From the NCBI GenBank assembly GCA_021784555.1, contig JAJYHY010000015.1, forward strand, positions 1-46,499: 46,499 nt of DNA, in the 5' to 3' direction. Made by a program: the position numbers and the translations under genes. Shown here piece after piece: positions 32,725 to 40,844 of this stretch. Numbering within the stretch: position 1 is the first letter of the stretch; each line of letters begins with the position of its first letter. This stretch comes from a bacterium. Lineage in GTDB: Bacteria; Verrucomicrobiota; Verrucomicrobiia; Limisphaerales; UBA8199. The notes beneath the pieces were generated by a model. That model was not told the origin of the DNA and did not search any database. It was given only the letters and a program-made list of their open reading frames with translations.

Positions 32725-33446
32725 TTCGCCAACGCCTCCTCTTTTGCAGCCTGTGCTGGCGACTCAGCGGCCGCCTCCTTCAAAGTCGCAAGCTCGCCTA
32801 CGGCCGTGGTGCCGGCGTGCTTTTGCACCGCGCGCGTCAACACGCCCATGATGAAAACGACAATCAAACCGTCTGTCGCGATGGCCAGTTCCACGAGCAT
32901 CGGCAGATTGCGCGAAATGGCGATTCCCGTAAAGAAAGCGCCGTTTTCCATCGCCAGCACGCCGAGCAGCAGCGGCAGGGCTTCCCGGCGGACCGTGAGC
33001 GTATAGGCGCCGAGCAGCAGACCGGCGATGCCAATGGCGATATTCGGGCCGCGGAACTGGGATGCAACCGAATTGGAAATTGGCCGGCCGAGAAAATATG
33101 CGAGCACGACCAGCGCCAGGGCGATGAGCAGCGATGTTGGAATGTTTAGCACCTGCTCGACTTCGCGCCGGGTATAAACCTCACCCGGAGAGGTTTTGCG
33201 CAGCAGCCACGGCACGATAATGGGTTTGCTAATCAAGTTCACCACGGCGACGCCGTAGAGGTGTTCGGAACCGTAACGCAGTCCTAGAAGCGCCGCGGAG
33301 GCCGCCAAGAGCAGCGATTGGGTAATAAAGAGATTCAGGCAGCCTCGCGCCTGCCGCGTTGCTACCATGCCAAACGCCGCCAGAAGGAACAAACCTCCCG
33401 CCAAGGCGTTAAGATTCTCGAGGAGTTGACCTGTGGCTCCGCTCAT
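32721..33446 (-). CDS. hyfE: HyfE-like membrane subunit
   Basis: 241 residues from ATG 33446 (TTG at 33452 also possible). Six to seven membrane helices, beginning LLENLNALAGGLFLLAAFG and including the NuoK-like LLLGVLAMENGAFFTGIA with its Glu. The C-terminal Ala/Glu-rich tail is soluble. The gene overlaps hyfF by ATGA. In the complex it corresponds to the NuoK-type quinone/ion channel region. A 155-base gap filled by repeats separates it from hyfC. Confidence 0.85.
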   Translation of the reverse strand: MSGATGQLLENLNALAGGLFLLAAFGMVATRQARGCLNLFITQSLLLAASAALLGLRYGSEHLYGVAVVNLISKPIIVPWLLRKTSPGEVYTRREVEQVLNIPTSLLIALALVVLAYFLGRPISNSVASQFRGPNIAIGIAGLLLGAYTLTVRREALPLLLGVLAMENGAFFTGIAISRNLPMLVELAIATDGLIVVFIMGVLTRAVQKHAGTTAVGELATLKEAAAESPAQAAKEEALAK

Positions 33447-33457
33447 GCGCAAACCGG

Positions 33458-33589
33458 GATGAATGGATTAAGGGATGATGGATGATGGATGAATGATGGA
33501 ATGATGGATTGATGGGAGCGAGACCCGTCGTGCATGAAGGCATGGAGCCGCCACCAAGAATCCATGAATCCAATAATCCAATAATCCGG
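33458..33589. repeat. GGATGATGGA-type array and inverted counterpart
   Basis: 33458-33515 is a run of GATGAATGGATTA, GGGATGATGGATGATGGATG-like units. 33558-33589 holds the complementary sense (GAATCCATGAATCCAATAAT CC). Together they form inverted-repeat arms between hyfE and hyfC. They fill most of the intergenic gap. Confidence 0.75.
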
Positions 33590-33601
33590 TTCTTTTGGTG
33601 T

Positions 33602-34600
33602 TCATGGCAGAAACACCTGTGCAATCATTGCCGCCACCGAAGTGACGAACGCCGCGCCCAAAAACTCCGAAATGCGGAACAGCCGCAGCTTGGCGAGCGA
33701 CGATTCAATGACCACCAGCACCAGCAGAAAGCAGAAGACTTTGAGCGCGACCAAAGGCACGGCCAGCAACACCGCCGCCACTCTTAAATCGGGCCCGGCC
33801 ACTGGCGGCAGCAAGTGCAGCCCGCCCAGCGTCTGGTTGCCCGCCAGGCCCCAGGGGGTAACGAGCACATTGAGGAAGATGCACATAAGGACCAACATTT
33901 TCATTTGCCCGCCCCATTTCATCAGCGCGAAACCCCGGCCGGAGTATTCGAGCGCCTTGGATTCATCAATCATGGCCAACTCGAAGTGGCCGCTTGGGTT
34001 ATCCACCGGAATGCGACCGCCTTCGGCCAGGATTAACATCAAGAATGCCAGGACCAGCAGCACATGCGATGGCGCGAAAAAATTCGCCATCGGAGTCACC
34101 CATTTCGCCTGAACGATGTAGGGAATCGTCGAACCCGCGACAAACGACACCGTGAAGAACACAATCATGAACACGGGCTCGGCAAGAAAGCCGACCATCC
34201 GCGTACGACTTGCGCCGACCGGGCCGTAGGGATTGGCGGTATCAATGGCAGCCAGCGTTGCGAAGAAGCCACCCAACGCGAGGACGAACCCTCCGCCCAG
34301 CATGTCGCCCATGAACGCGAAAAAGAGCGGATAATTCGTCAGCACCGGAATCAGGAGCGTGACGAAAATCGGCGCGACGAAAACGATGTAAGGCGTAAAG
34401 CGAAATATCCACGAGCTTTCTTCCGATACGATTTCGTCCTTGTGAAACAGCTTCCACAAATCCCGGTAGGGCTGAAAAATACTCGGCCCGCGTTTGGATT
34501 GAACCATTTCCTTGAGCCGGCTCAGAATGCCCGACACGAGCGGCGCGAAGGCCATCACCACCAGAACCTGAATCAGATTGAATAGAATTCGGTTGAACAT
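33602..34600 (-). CDS. hyfC: HyfC/NuoH-like membrane subunit
   Basis: 332 residues, eight membrane helices. The NuoH signature is clear: LAEGGRIPVDNPSGHFELAM then IDESKALEYSG, and an N-terminal KEMVQSKRGPSIFQPYRDLW. It anchors the small and large subunits to the membrane. Its ATG at 34600 is only 17 bases after the DUF190 stop, so the complex is probably co-transcribed with crcB and the fluoride riboswitch. Confidence 0.9.
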   Translation of the reverse strand: MFNRILFNLIQVLVVMAFAPLVSGILSRLKEMVQSKRGPSIFQPYRDLWKLFHKDEIVSEESSWIFRFTPYIVFVAPIFVTLLIPVLTNYPLFFAFMGDMLGGGFVLALGGFFATLAAIDTANPYGPVGASRTRMVGFLAEPVFMIVFFTVSFVAGSTIPYIVQAKWVTPMANFFAPSHVLLVLAFLMLILAEGGRIPVDNPSGHFELAMIDESKALEYSGRGFALMKWGGQMKMLVLMCIFLNVLVTPWGLAGNQTLGGLHLLPPVAGPDLRVAAVLLAVPLVALKVFCFLLVLVVIESSLAKLRLFRISEFLGAAFVTSVAAMIAQVFLP

Positions 34601-34617
34601 GGCATCTAAGGCCGTTG

Positions 34618-34986
34618 TCAGGTCTGCGGTTTTGCTTCGCCACCCACGCCGGCCTCATCGGCGCGGTAGTCAATCACGCGCGCCGTCTCCAGTGTCACCA
34701 AGCCGCCGGTCATCATTTCATCAATGACGGGTACGAATTTGTTGATGTTCTCCTCCGTGTCCACGATTTCAATGAGGAGTGGCAGATCGAATGAAAGGCG
34801 CAGAATTTTCGCCGTGTGCAGTCGGCTGGATTTCCCGAAACCCATCGGCGCGCGCAACACCGTCGCGCCCGCCATGTGCATTTCGCGCGCCTTGAGGACG
34901 ATCGCTTCGTAGAGTGGCTTGTGATGCCAGCGGTCGCTTTCACCGATGAATATCCGCAACAACATCACGTCATGAGGAAGGTGCAT
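34618..34986 (-). CDS. DUF190 protein, CrcB partner
   Basis: 122 residues. Typical DUF190: LLRIFIGESDRWHHKPLYEA followed by GATVLRAPMGFGKSS and LPLLIEIVDTEENI, a PII-like ferredoxin fold. DUF190 genes recur beside fluoride-riboswitch crcB genes. Starts one base after the crcB stop. It may bind nucleotides and modulate the channel, which is inference. Confidence 0.9.
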   Translation of the reverse strand: MHLPHDVMLLRIFIGESDRWHHKPLYEAIVLKAREMHMAGATVLRAPMGFGKSSRLHTAKILRLSFDLPLLIEIVDTEENINKFVPVIDEMMTGGLVTLETARVIDYRADEAGVGGEAKPQT

Positions 34987-34987
34987 A

Positions 34988-35386
34988 TCAGATTCCTTCC
35001 GCCGGTTTCAGAACCTCGGCAAGAACGTGATCCAGCCAGACGGCTACGAGGCACAACGCCAGATCAAAGGCCGCGCTGCCGCCGGCGTAGAGCCATGCTT
35101 CATCTTGCGCCAGGTTCAGGGTTTGCAGACTGAACGAAGAAAACGTGGTGTAACCGCCGCAAGACCTCCTCATGGAGAAATTGCGTCCGGACGGCCCGAC
35201 CAACCAGCGTCCTTCAGGCGTGGTGAGCGTGGCGAACCGTCCAATGAAAAGCCAACCCGTGACATTAACGGACAGGGTGCCCCAGGGGAAGAAATGGCCG
35301 TAACGATTGGCGATGAAACCGGAAGCCCGGAAACGGGAGACCCCGCCAGTGCCTGCGCCCAGAAAAACCAGGATGTAGTTGAGCAT
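34988..35386 (-). CDS. crcB: CrcB/Fluc fluoride channel subunit
   Basis: 132 residues, four membrane helices. Motifs: GGVSRFRAS, PWGTLSVNVTGWLF, and CGGYTTFSSFSLQTLNLAQD, where the TTFSSF element coordinates fluoride in the Fluc dimer. It exports F-. Oddly the residues before CGGYTTF read RNFSMRRS, two Arg and a Ser where the family has small hydrophobic residues, and a possible weakening of the channel. ATG lies 8 bases after a riboswitch-controlled AGGAA ribosome-binding site. Confidence 0.9.
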   Translation of the reverse strand: MLNYILVFLGAGTGGVSRFRASGFIANRYGHFFPWGTLSVNVTGWLFIGRFATLTTPEGRWLVGPSGRNFSMRRSCGGYTTFSSFSLQTLNLAQDEAWLYAGGSAAFDLALCLVAVWLDHVLAEVLKPAEGI

Positions 35387-35394
35387 AAAGAATT

Positions 35395-35489
35395 CCTACC
35401 GACACGATCCGTCTCGGTAGGAGTCATCAGCTCTGAAAACCGGTCCAGGCGGTTTCCCCAATTGGGGAAAGGCAAACTCCATTGCCTTT
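35395..35489 (-). promoter_or_regulatory. Fluoride riboswitch (crcB motif) of crcB
   Basis: On the minus strand the aptamer (35418-35489) reads AAAGGCAATGGAGTTTGCC (P1 with loop), a linking stem CCCCAATTGGGG, then CCGCC and GCTGATGACTCCTAC. GGAGT pairs exactly to ACTCC as the pseudoknot. The 3' part overlaps a hairpin CCTACCGA-N11-TCGGTAGG (35395-35421) that covers the AGGA of the crcB ribosome-binding site. Fluoride binding should free the site, so translation is likely switched on. Confidence 0.9.
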
Positions 35490-35859
35490 GACTGTTAGTT
35501 TGGCAGGATCACCCCCGTTCCGCAAGCATGTTATTAGCAGACTCCTCATCTGTGTTCCCGGTGGTATCGCCTTTGCCGAGAGACGGCCGCCGCTCGGTCC
35601 CTCTGGAAACCTCCCAACCGCTGCCGAGGTGACGCTGCCACGTCTGTACACGCGTTGCCTGCCGTTGGCGCACAGTCGCACCGCCGGACGGCGCACCGCA
35701 GCCGCTCTGCCCGAGCAGTTACATTCGAGGTTCGAGGTTCGATGTCAAAAGTTCGAGGTTCGAGGTTGCCGCGGGGGGTTATCCCGCTGTCTCGATGAGG
35801 TTTTCGCCCTATTGTTCTCAGGGGGTACTTCCCCAGACTTTGTTCATCAAGGCGCGCAA
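35490..35859. promoter_or_regulatory. Divergent region upstream of the riboswitch and the MBOAT gene
   Basis: 370 bases that must hold promoters for the minus-strand crcB unit and the plus-strand MBOAT unit. I see no unambiguous -35/-10 pairs. At 35725-35767 there is a 7-base-period array TTCGAGG TTCGAGG TTCGATG... TTCGAGG TTCGAGG. The rest looks non-coding, although a plus-strand frame stays open through it. Confidence 0.45.
35725..35767. repeat. TTCGAGG short-period repeat
   Basis: Seven-base units TTCGAGG, TTCGAGG, TTCGATG, a 7-base spacer, then TTCGAGG, TTCGAGG in the promoter region upstream of the MBOAT gene. Confidence 0.75.
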
Positions 35860-37041
35860 GTGATCTTTAATACCGTCGCATATTTTATCCTGTTTCTGGC
35901 GCCGGCGGCCATCGCCTTTCGGCTCGTCCGGCCGCGCGCCCAGCCCTGGGTCTGTCTGACCTTCGGGGCCCTTTTCTACGTCTTCTTCTCTCTCACACAG
36001 GTGGGCGGGATGGCGGGCGCGTTTTGCCTGCTGATCTTTCTCTGGGAGAGCGCCTTCAGCCGGCTCTACAAACCTGGTTCGGTGCTCTGTCTGATCGGCA
36101 TCGGCCAGACTCTCCTTTTCCTGGTCGTGTTCAAGTATTGGAATTTCCTGACCGGCCTGGTCTGCGCGCCCATGGGCCACGACCCTGTCTCCTGGGCGGG
36201 GGCCTTTCTCCCGCTGGGCATCTCCTTCTTCACGTTTGAGTTTATCCATTATGCCGTGGACCGCTACCGTGGCGCCGCTCCGGCCGGCACGTTCGGGGAA
36301 TACCTGGCCTTCATCCTGTTTTTTCCCACGCTGGTGGCCGGGCCGATAAAACGCTACCAGGATTTTCTGCCCAACCTCACCAAGCCGAGCCTCAAATGGC
36401 AGGAGGACTGGGAACTGGGAACCACGCGCGTCCTGGTTGGGCTGGCCAAGAAATTCGGCGTCGCCGATCTGCTCACCGCCCTTACCCATCACCTGAACCG
36501 AGCGGATATTGCGGCCGCCCAGCGATGGATGTTGCCGCTCTGGCTGCTGGCTTACGGCTTCAAGATCTATTTCGATTTCTCCGCCTACTCGGACATCGCC
36601 ATCGGCTCGGCCCGGTTGTTCGGGATCAAGGTTCCGGAGAATTTCGATTGGCCTTACCTGCGGACAAACATCTCTGAGTTTTGGAGACGCTGGCATATCT
36701 CTCTCTACCGCTGGCTGGTCGATTACGTCTTCATCCCCCTGGGCGGCTCGCGCACCAGCCGCCCACGCGTGTATATCAATATCTTCATCACTATGTTCCT
36801 GAGCGGGCTGTGGCATGGCGCGGGCCTCAATTTTGTGGTCTGGGGTCTTTGGCACGGCCTGCTCCTGGTAGGGCATCGGCTCTGGTCGCGCTTGACCGGC
36901 CCGGCCTCCCGCCAACCGACGCGCGCCGGCCGATTCGCCGCTTGGGCGGTTACATTTGTCCTGGTAAACCTGGGCTGGGCGTTCTTCTGCATGGACCTGC
37001 CCACCAGCGTCTTTTTCTTCCACAGACTTTTTCTGGGTTAA
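35860..37041 (+). CDS. MBOAT-family O-acyltransferase (AlgI-like)
   Basis: 393 residues from GTG 35860, chosen because the protein-like sequence starts VIFNTVAYFILFLAPAAIAF and the longer frame upstream is non-coding. About ten membrane helices. Key sites: SFFTFEFIHYAVDRYR, FFPTLVAGPIKRYQDFLP, YFDFSAYSDIAIGSA, ISEFWRRWHISLYRWLVDYV, and FLSGLWHGAGLNFVVWGLWH (catalytic His). It moves acyl groups across the inner membrane to a surface polymer, with the SGNH partner two genes downstream. Confidence 0.9.
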   Translation: MIFNTVAYFILFLAPAAIAFRLVRPRAQPWVCLTFGALFYVFFSLTQVGGMAGAFCLLIFLWESAFSRLYKPGSVLCLIGIGQTLLFLVVFKYWNFLTGLVCAPMGHDPVSWAGAFLPLGISFFTFEFIHYAVDRYRGAAPAGTFGEYLAFILFFPTLVAGPIKRYQDFLPNLTKPSLKWQEDWELGTTRVLVGLAKKFGVADLLTALTHHLNRADIAAAQRWMLPLWLLAYGFKIYFDFSAYSDIAIGSARLFGIKVPENFDWPYLRTNISEFWRRWHISLYRWLVDYVFIPLGGSRTSRPRVYINIFITMFLSGLWHGAGLNFVVWGLWHGLLLVGHRLWSRLTGPASRQPTRAGRFAAWAVTFVLVNLGWAFFCMDLPTSVFFFHRLFLG

Positions 37042-37049
37042 CACGATTT

Positions 37050-37316
37050 ATGAATAATAAAATCGCAACTTTCGATCCCGAAAATTCCGCGGATCCGGGA
37101 GTATCGGCGCGCCGCCCCTCCCCGGAGACGGCGCCGGGTCTTTTCTCCCAACTGAAGCAGGTTTGTGAGTACCTGGAGGGCTGCTCCACTCAATTGCCGC
37201 CCGCCTGGAGCTTTCTCGCCTCGCCCTGGATTCGCGGACTCTGGTGGGGTCTGCTGGCCGGGGCCATCCTCTTGTTCTGCGGCCAGACCTCGAAGTTCAT
37301 CTATATTGATTTCTAA
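37050..37316 (+). CDS. Small membrane protein of the MBOAT cluster (DUF5989-like)
   Basis: 88 residues: a soluble first half and one C-terminal membrane helix (IRGLWWGLLAGAILLFCGQ) ending TSKFIYIDF. The same order, small protein between an MBOAT and an SGNH-like protein, recurs in Verrucomicrobiota and the ending resembles DUF5989. It starts 8 bases after the MBOAT stop, and the SGNH gene starts 13 bases after its stop. Function unknown, likely a scaffold. Confidence 0.65.
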   Translation: MNNKIATFDPENSADPGVSARRPSPETAPGLFSQLKQVCEYLEGCSTQLPPAWSFLASPWIRGLWWGLLAGAILLFCGQTSKFIYIDF

Positions 37317-37329
37317 TGCCCAACGCTCA

Positions 37330-38367
37330 ATGAGACTGCCCTTACCCGCAATTCGTATCCCGGCCCCAACTCGGAGATTGTTCACCGCAGTGTGCCTCCT
37401 TCTTGGCATGCTCCTGGCGTATAACCTGCTCATTGCGCGCGCGGCCAAGACCTCCCAGCGCCAGCGCATGCTTGCCAAGTTAGAGCGAATTCCTCCGCAA
37501 ACCGATTGCATCTTCCTGGGTAACTCGCTGGTGGAAGCCGGGTGCGATATGGAGTCCTTCCTTGCCGCATGGCCCCGCAGCCAGCCGCCTCTTTCTCCGA
37601 TTAATCTTGCCTTGGGCGCTACCTCGCCGGTTGAACATTACCTGATCCTCAAACGCGCCTTGCGCCAGCCGCTCCACCTCAAGTACCTCATCTACGGTTT
37701 TTTCGACGATCAACTCAACGTGGCCCCGCGCGGCGGCTGGTCCAACCTCCTGGGCAACCGCGCCTTCTCCTACTATTTTCCGGACGAAGCCGCCTCGTTT
37801 TACGCGCCCGGCTCTCGCCTCAAGCGGTGGGAGTTGGAAGTCGTCGGGCATATTCCGATGCTTTCCGAGCGCTCCTCATTCTGGGGCAAGGTCGAGATGT
37901 TCCGGCGCTGGCTCGGCGGCCTCGGCTTGCCCCCTCAAAAGACGGATCGGTTCGGGCGCATCGCTGACTTCACGGCGCTGGAAGCCAAGGACACCCAGTC
38001 CTTCAACCGCCGCTGCCAGGCCGTCTTAGATCGCCATGCCGGCTTCTCCGCGCCCATTCGGGCTATCATCCGGCTGGCTCAAGCTCACGGCGCGCGCGTC
38101 ATCCTGCTGGAGATGCCGCTGCCCTCACGCCACCGAAAGCTCTTCTATGCCTCGCCGGACTGGCTGCGCCTGCGCGCCTACCTGCAAACCTTGGCCAGGC
38201 AGGACCAGGCCGACTACCTTTCGGCCAGCGATTGGGACAAGGACAGCGACTTCGACGACGCGACTCACTTGAGCGAAGCCGGCGCGAAGGTCTTCAGCCG
38301 AGAATTGGCGCCCGCCATTGCGCGGATCCGTTCGACCTCGGGCGACTTGCTGGTGGAGAAACAGTAG
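37330..38367 (+). CDS. SGNH-hydrolase-like partner of MBOAT
   Basis: 345 residues. One N-terminal membrane helix (LFTAVCLLLGMLLAYNLLIA) would place the domain in the periplasm. Block I IFLGNSLVEAG has the nucleophile Ser; DATHLSEAGAKVF near the C-terminus supplies Asp and His. AlgJ/X or PatB-like proteins with this layout transfer acetyl groups from the MBOAT to a polysaccharide. Gene order supports the same function. Substrate unknown. Confidence 0.8.
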   Translation: MRLPLPAIRIPAPTRRLFTAVCLLLGMLLAYNLLIARAAKTSQRQRMLAKLERIPPQTDCIFLGNSLVEAGCDMESFLAAWPRSQPPLSPINLALGATSPVEHYLILKRALRQPLHLKYLIYGFFDDQLNVAPRGGWSNLLGNRAFSYYFPDEAASFYAPGSRLKRWELEVVGHIPMLSERSSFWGKVEMFRRWLGGLGLPPQKTDRFGRIADFTALEAKDTQSFNRRCQAVLDRHAGFSAPIRAIIRLAQAHGARVILLEMPLPSRHRKLFYASPDWLRLRAYLQTLARQDQADYLSASDWDKDSDFDDATHLSEAGAKVFSRELAPAIARIRSTSGDLLVEKQ

Positions 38368-38455
38368 CGGCCGGGGTGAATCGACACCGCTGAGGCAAAA
38401 AGATAGGGAGAGAGATATTTTCTTGCCTCCATTTTTGTGCCGCTTAACTGCTTTT

Positions 38456-38490
38456 CTTCCGTGTATTCCGTGTATTCCGTGGTTTCCCTC
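38456..38490. repeat. TTCCGTGTA short-period repeat
   Basis: Nine-base units TTCCGTGTA TTCCGTGTA TTCCGTGGT TTCCC lie just before the YgjP gene's start. Confidence 0.8.
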
Positions 38491-38514
38491 CACCCCGCGC
38501 GCTACACTTCCGCC

Positions 38515-39255
38515 ATGCGAATCGAGTTCACCTTCGGCCAAGGCCGGCGCGTGGCGCGGGAAGACCTGCATTTGAGCGTGGGCGCGCGGCACGTGCCGGT
38601 GCGCCTGGCGCGGAATCGGCGGGCCCGACGCTACGTCTTGCGATTAGCGGCCGACGGCACCGCGCGCCTGACGCTGCCGCCGGGAGGCACGATAGCCGAG
38701 GCCATGGACTTTGCCCGGCGAAATACGGCTTGGCTGGAGAAGCAGCTCCTCATGAGGGAAACCCGTCTGCGCGGCCCGGAGAAGTGGCTGGATGGAACGT
38801 CGATTCTTTTCCGGGGCGACCAAGTCCAACTCCAGTTCGGTCTCAATGGCCAAGCCAACACCGTCTTTTTCGGCACCGAATCCGTGCCGGTGAAGGACCC
38901 GGCGGCTGACCTTCGGACGGAAATCGAATGGCACTTGCGCAACCTCGCCGCCAGCGAGCTCGCCAGCCGCGCCTGGGAACTGGCCCGGTTGCACCAGGCG
39001 CCCATCACCCGCGTCACCGTACGCAACCAGCGTTCCCGTTGGGGTTCTTGTTCCCGCAACGGCACGATCTCGCTGAACTGGCGCCTCATTCAAACCCCCG
39101 CCTTCGTGCGCGATTATATCATCCTGCACGAACTGGCCCACCTCAGGCAGATGAACCATTCGCCCGCCTTCTGGCGTGAGGTCAGCCGCCTTTGCCCGGA
39201 TTTTTCCCAGGCGGAGCGCTGGCTAAAAGAGCACTCCGGCCTGCTCCGGCGCTAG
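38515..39255 (+). CDS. YgjP/WLM-type zinc metallopeptidase
   Basis: 246 residues from ATG 38515. The C-terminal part carries RNQRSRWGSCSRNGTISLNW, then IILHELAHLRQMNHSPAFW, giving HExxH and a third His after the WGSC-type signature, and a last helix AERWLKEHSGL. These are cytosolic proteases of unknown substrate related to SprT. The start was set here as the preceding sequence is a repeat array. Complete length. Confidence 0.85.
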   Translation: MRIEFTFGQGRRVAREDLHLSVGARHVPVRLARNRRARRYVLRLAADGTARLTLPPGGTIAEAMDFARRNTAWLEKQLLMRETRLRGPEKWLDGTSILFRGDQVQLQFGLNGQANTVFFGTESVPVKDPAADLRTEIEWHLRNLAASELASRAWELARLHQAPITRVTVRNQRSRWGSCSRNGTISLNWRLIQTPAFVRDYIILHELAHLRQMNHSPAFWREVSRLCPDFSQAERWLKEHSGLLRR

Positions 39256-39266
39256 TCAACTCCAAG

Positions 39267-39300
39267 GGTCAGACGGGTCTGACGGGTCGGACGAGTCGGA
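39267..39300. repeat. GGTCAGACG short-period repeat
   Basis: Nine-base units GGTCAGACG GGTCTGACG GGTCGGACG AGTCGGAGG just after the metallopeptidase stop. Confidence 0.8.
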
Positions 39301-39315
39301 GGCTGCGCCTGGCCG

Positions 39316-39714
39316 CTACCGCCCTCGAGACAGTGCCATCGCCTCGCGAATCTTCTGAACGGCATCCATCGCGTTCTTATCGCCGTTGGCGGCGGCCTTC
39401 GACATATTGTCATTGACCTGGGTGGAGAGGGCGTCGATAGCCTTGACTTGCTGCGGCGAGAGCCCCGGCACCTGGCGCAGGTCCATTAACGTCAGGTAGG
39501 CCTTGGCATAGTCATTCGTCTTTGCCGCAGTCACGGCGCCGTCCCAAGCAGCCTTAACCCCGGCAGGCGCACCGTTGAACACAGGGGTTTCGGCGGCACC
39601 CGGTTTGCCGCCGCATCCCCCTCCTCCAAAAGAGATGAGGCCTAGGAGTACCAACAGCAGAATGGAGCTTGCAAACGCGCCGAGGCGCTTTGAATCGATT
39701 GAAGCACGAATCAT
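39316..39714 (-). CDS. Putative lipoprotein
   Basis: 132 residues from ATG 39714, preceded by GGAAG eight bases away. A signal peptide (LGAFASSILLLVLLGLISFG) ends in GGGGC, a lipobox-like site, so it is a likely lipoprotein. The mature part is helical, Ala/Lys/Asp-rich, not recognised. It lies next to a pseudopilin gene on the same strand. Confidence 0.65.
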   Translation of the reverse strand: MIRASIDSKRLGAFASSILLLVLLGLISFGGGGCGGKPGAAETPVFNGAPAGVKAAWDGAVTAAKTNDYAKAYLTLMDLRQVPGLSPQQVKAIDALSTQVNDNMSKAAANGDKNAMDAVQKIREAMALSRGR

Positions 39715-39817
39715 TTCTTTTTCTTCCAATTGTCGGGCTCCTGACGTGAACCGGGCGCAGGAACGGTGCGGAGGTTCAGTCGCCCGCTTTCATCGGCCCC
39801 ATTGACAACAGCCGGCG

Positions 39818-40678
39818 TCATTGATGACCGTTCGGCTTGAACGGACTCCACCACAGGTAGGTCTTTCCGCCCGGTCCGGGCGCGTAGGGGGGAACCGCGA
39901 GCGAGTCGGCGTTGAACTTCGCTTCAGAGACGAACTCCACGTGGCCAGCGATAGCGAGGGCATCGCCACCTAGATGATTGTGGAGCTTGCCAATGCCCTC
40001 GCTTTGGTTAGGAAAGCTCGAGGCATCGTTGAAATCGAAGGCGCCAGGGTTGCCCGGACCGAGCCGGTTCTCGTCCGGCTCCCAGATCAGCCAGCACATG
40101 GGACTCCAGACCTGGGAAAGCTTCGCGGTCTGAAAATACTGCGCACGGGTGCCACCAACCATCGCGTCGCCGTAACCGCACACGGCGCCGTTCATGATAT
40201 AGCTGGTCACCTTCTGCAGCCGGCCGCCTTGGGCTGCCGGCAACTGGTAGGTCCGGCTCTTAATGTCCTTGGGGCAGAGATAGGCCCCTGAATTGGGCAT
40301 ATAATTAAACAAAAGGCCCCCCTTGTAAACGTCCAAAGGATGACTCTTCCAAGGCTCAATGGCCAGATCGGGCAAGTTCTGGTTTGTCATGCCATAAGCC
40401 CATCCCAGAGTCGGCCTGGGGCCGGTCGGAGCGCTTCCATCCCAGTTTGGCCAAGGCAGGTTATCGGTCCAATCGGTGGTGTACATGTTCACGGCCAGGC
40501 CTATCTGATGCATGTTGTTGAGGCAGGTAGTGCGCATGGCTTGGTCTTTGGCGTTGGCCAAAGCGGGCAAAAGCATGGCGGCCAGGATGGCAATAATGGC
40601 AATGACCACCAGCAATTCGATGAGAGTAAAGGCGGCGCGAGACTTCGCCGGGGCTGAGGAGGGCACGTTTGCTTTCAT
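39818..40678 (-). CDS. Verrucomicrobial pseudopilin (prepilin cleavage/methylation domain)
   Basis: 286 residues from ATG 40678. Class III prepilin signal: [20 protein letters not shown] with Glu5 after the processing site and a long hydrophobic helix. The exported part has [16 protein letters not shown] and [18 protein letters not shown], standard for the DUF1559-type proteins that are abundant in Verrucomicrobiota and Planctomycetota. It ends with a GHVEFVSE motif in place of HX9DG. Likely part of a type II/IV-like export or surface structure. Confidence 0.9.
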   Translation of the reverse strand: MKANVPSSAPAKSRAAFTLIELLVVIAIIAILAAMLLPALANAKDQAMRTTCLNNMHQIGLAVNMYTTDWTDNLPWPNWDGSAPTGPRPTLGWAYGMTNQNLPDLAIEPWKSHPLDVYKGGLLFNYMPNSGAYLCPKDIKSRTYQLPAAQGGRLQKVTSYIMNGAVCGYGDAMVGGTRAQYFQTAKLSQVWSPMCWLIWEPDENRLGPGNPGAFDFNDASSFPNQSEGIGKLHNHLGGDALAIAGHVEFVSEAKFNADSLAVPPYAPGPGGKTYLWWSPFKPNGHQ

Positions 40679-40844
40679 AGTGAATGTATATATAGTATTT
40701 AGGCGGGTTGCGGTCAACAGTTTTTAAATATGGACGTTTGTTCAGCAATCCAGAATTGATGGGCTTGCGTCTTAACGATCAAAGCAGGCGGCTTGTAGGT
40801 CGTCAGTTGGAGATCGATCGGTTGAGGCCTGGCACACTTGCACC

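Noticed and set aside
29804..33589. CRISPR array
   Set aside because: The repeats are 8-9 bases with no constant-length spacers and no cas genes are in the window.
25877..34600. Functional formate hydrogenlyase or [NiFe] hydrogenase
   Set aside because: All four nickel-ligand cysteines are absent from the large subunit and no maturation or formate dehydrogenase genes are present.
35818..37044. 408-codon minus-strand frame opposite the MBOAT gene
   Set aside because: The plus strand carries the conserved MBOAT motifs and the catalytic His.
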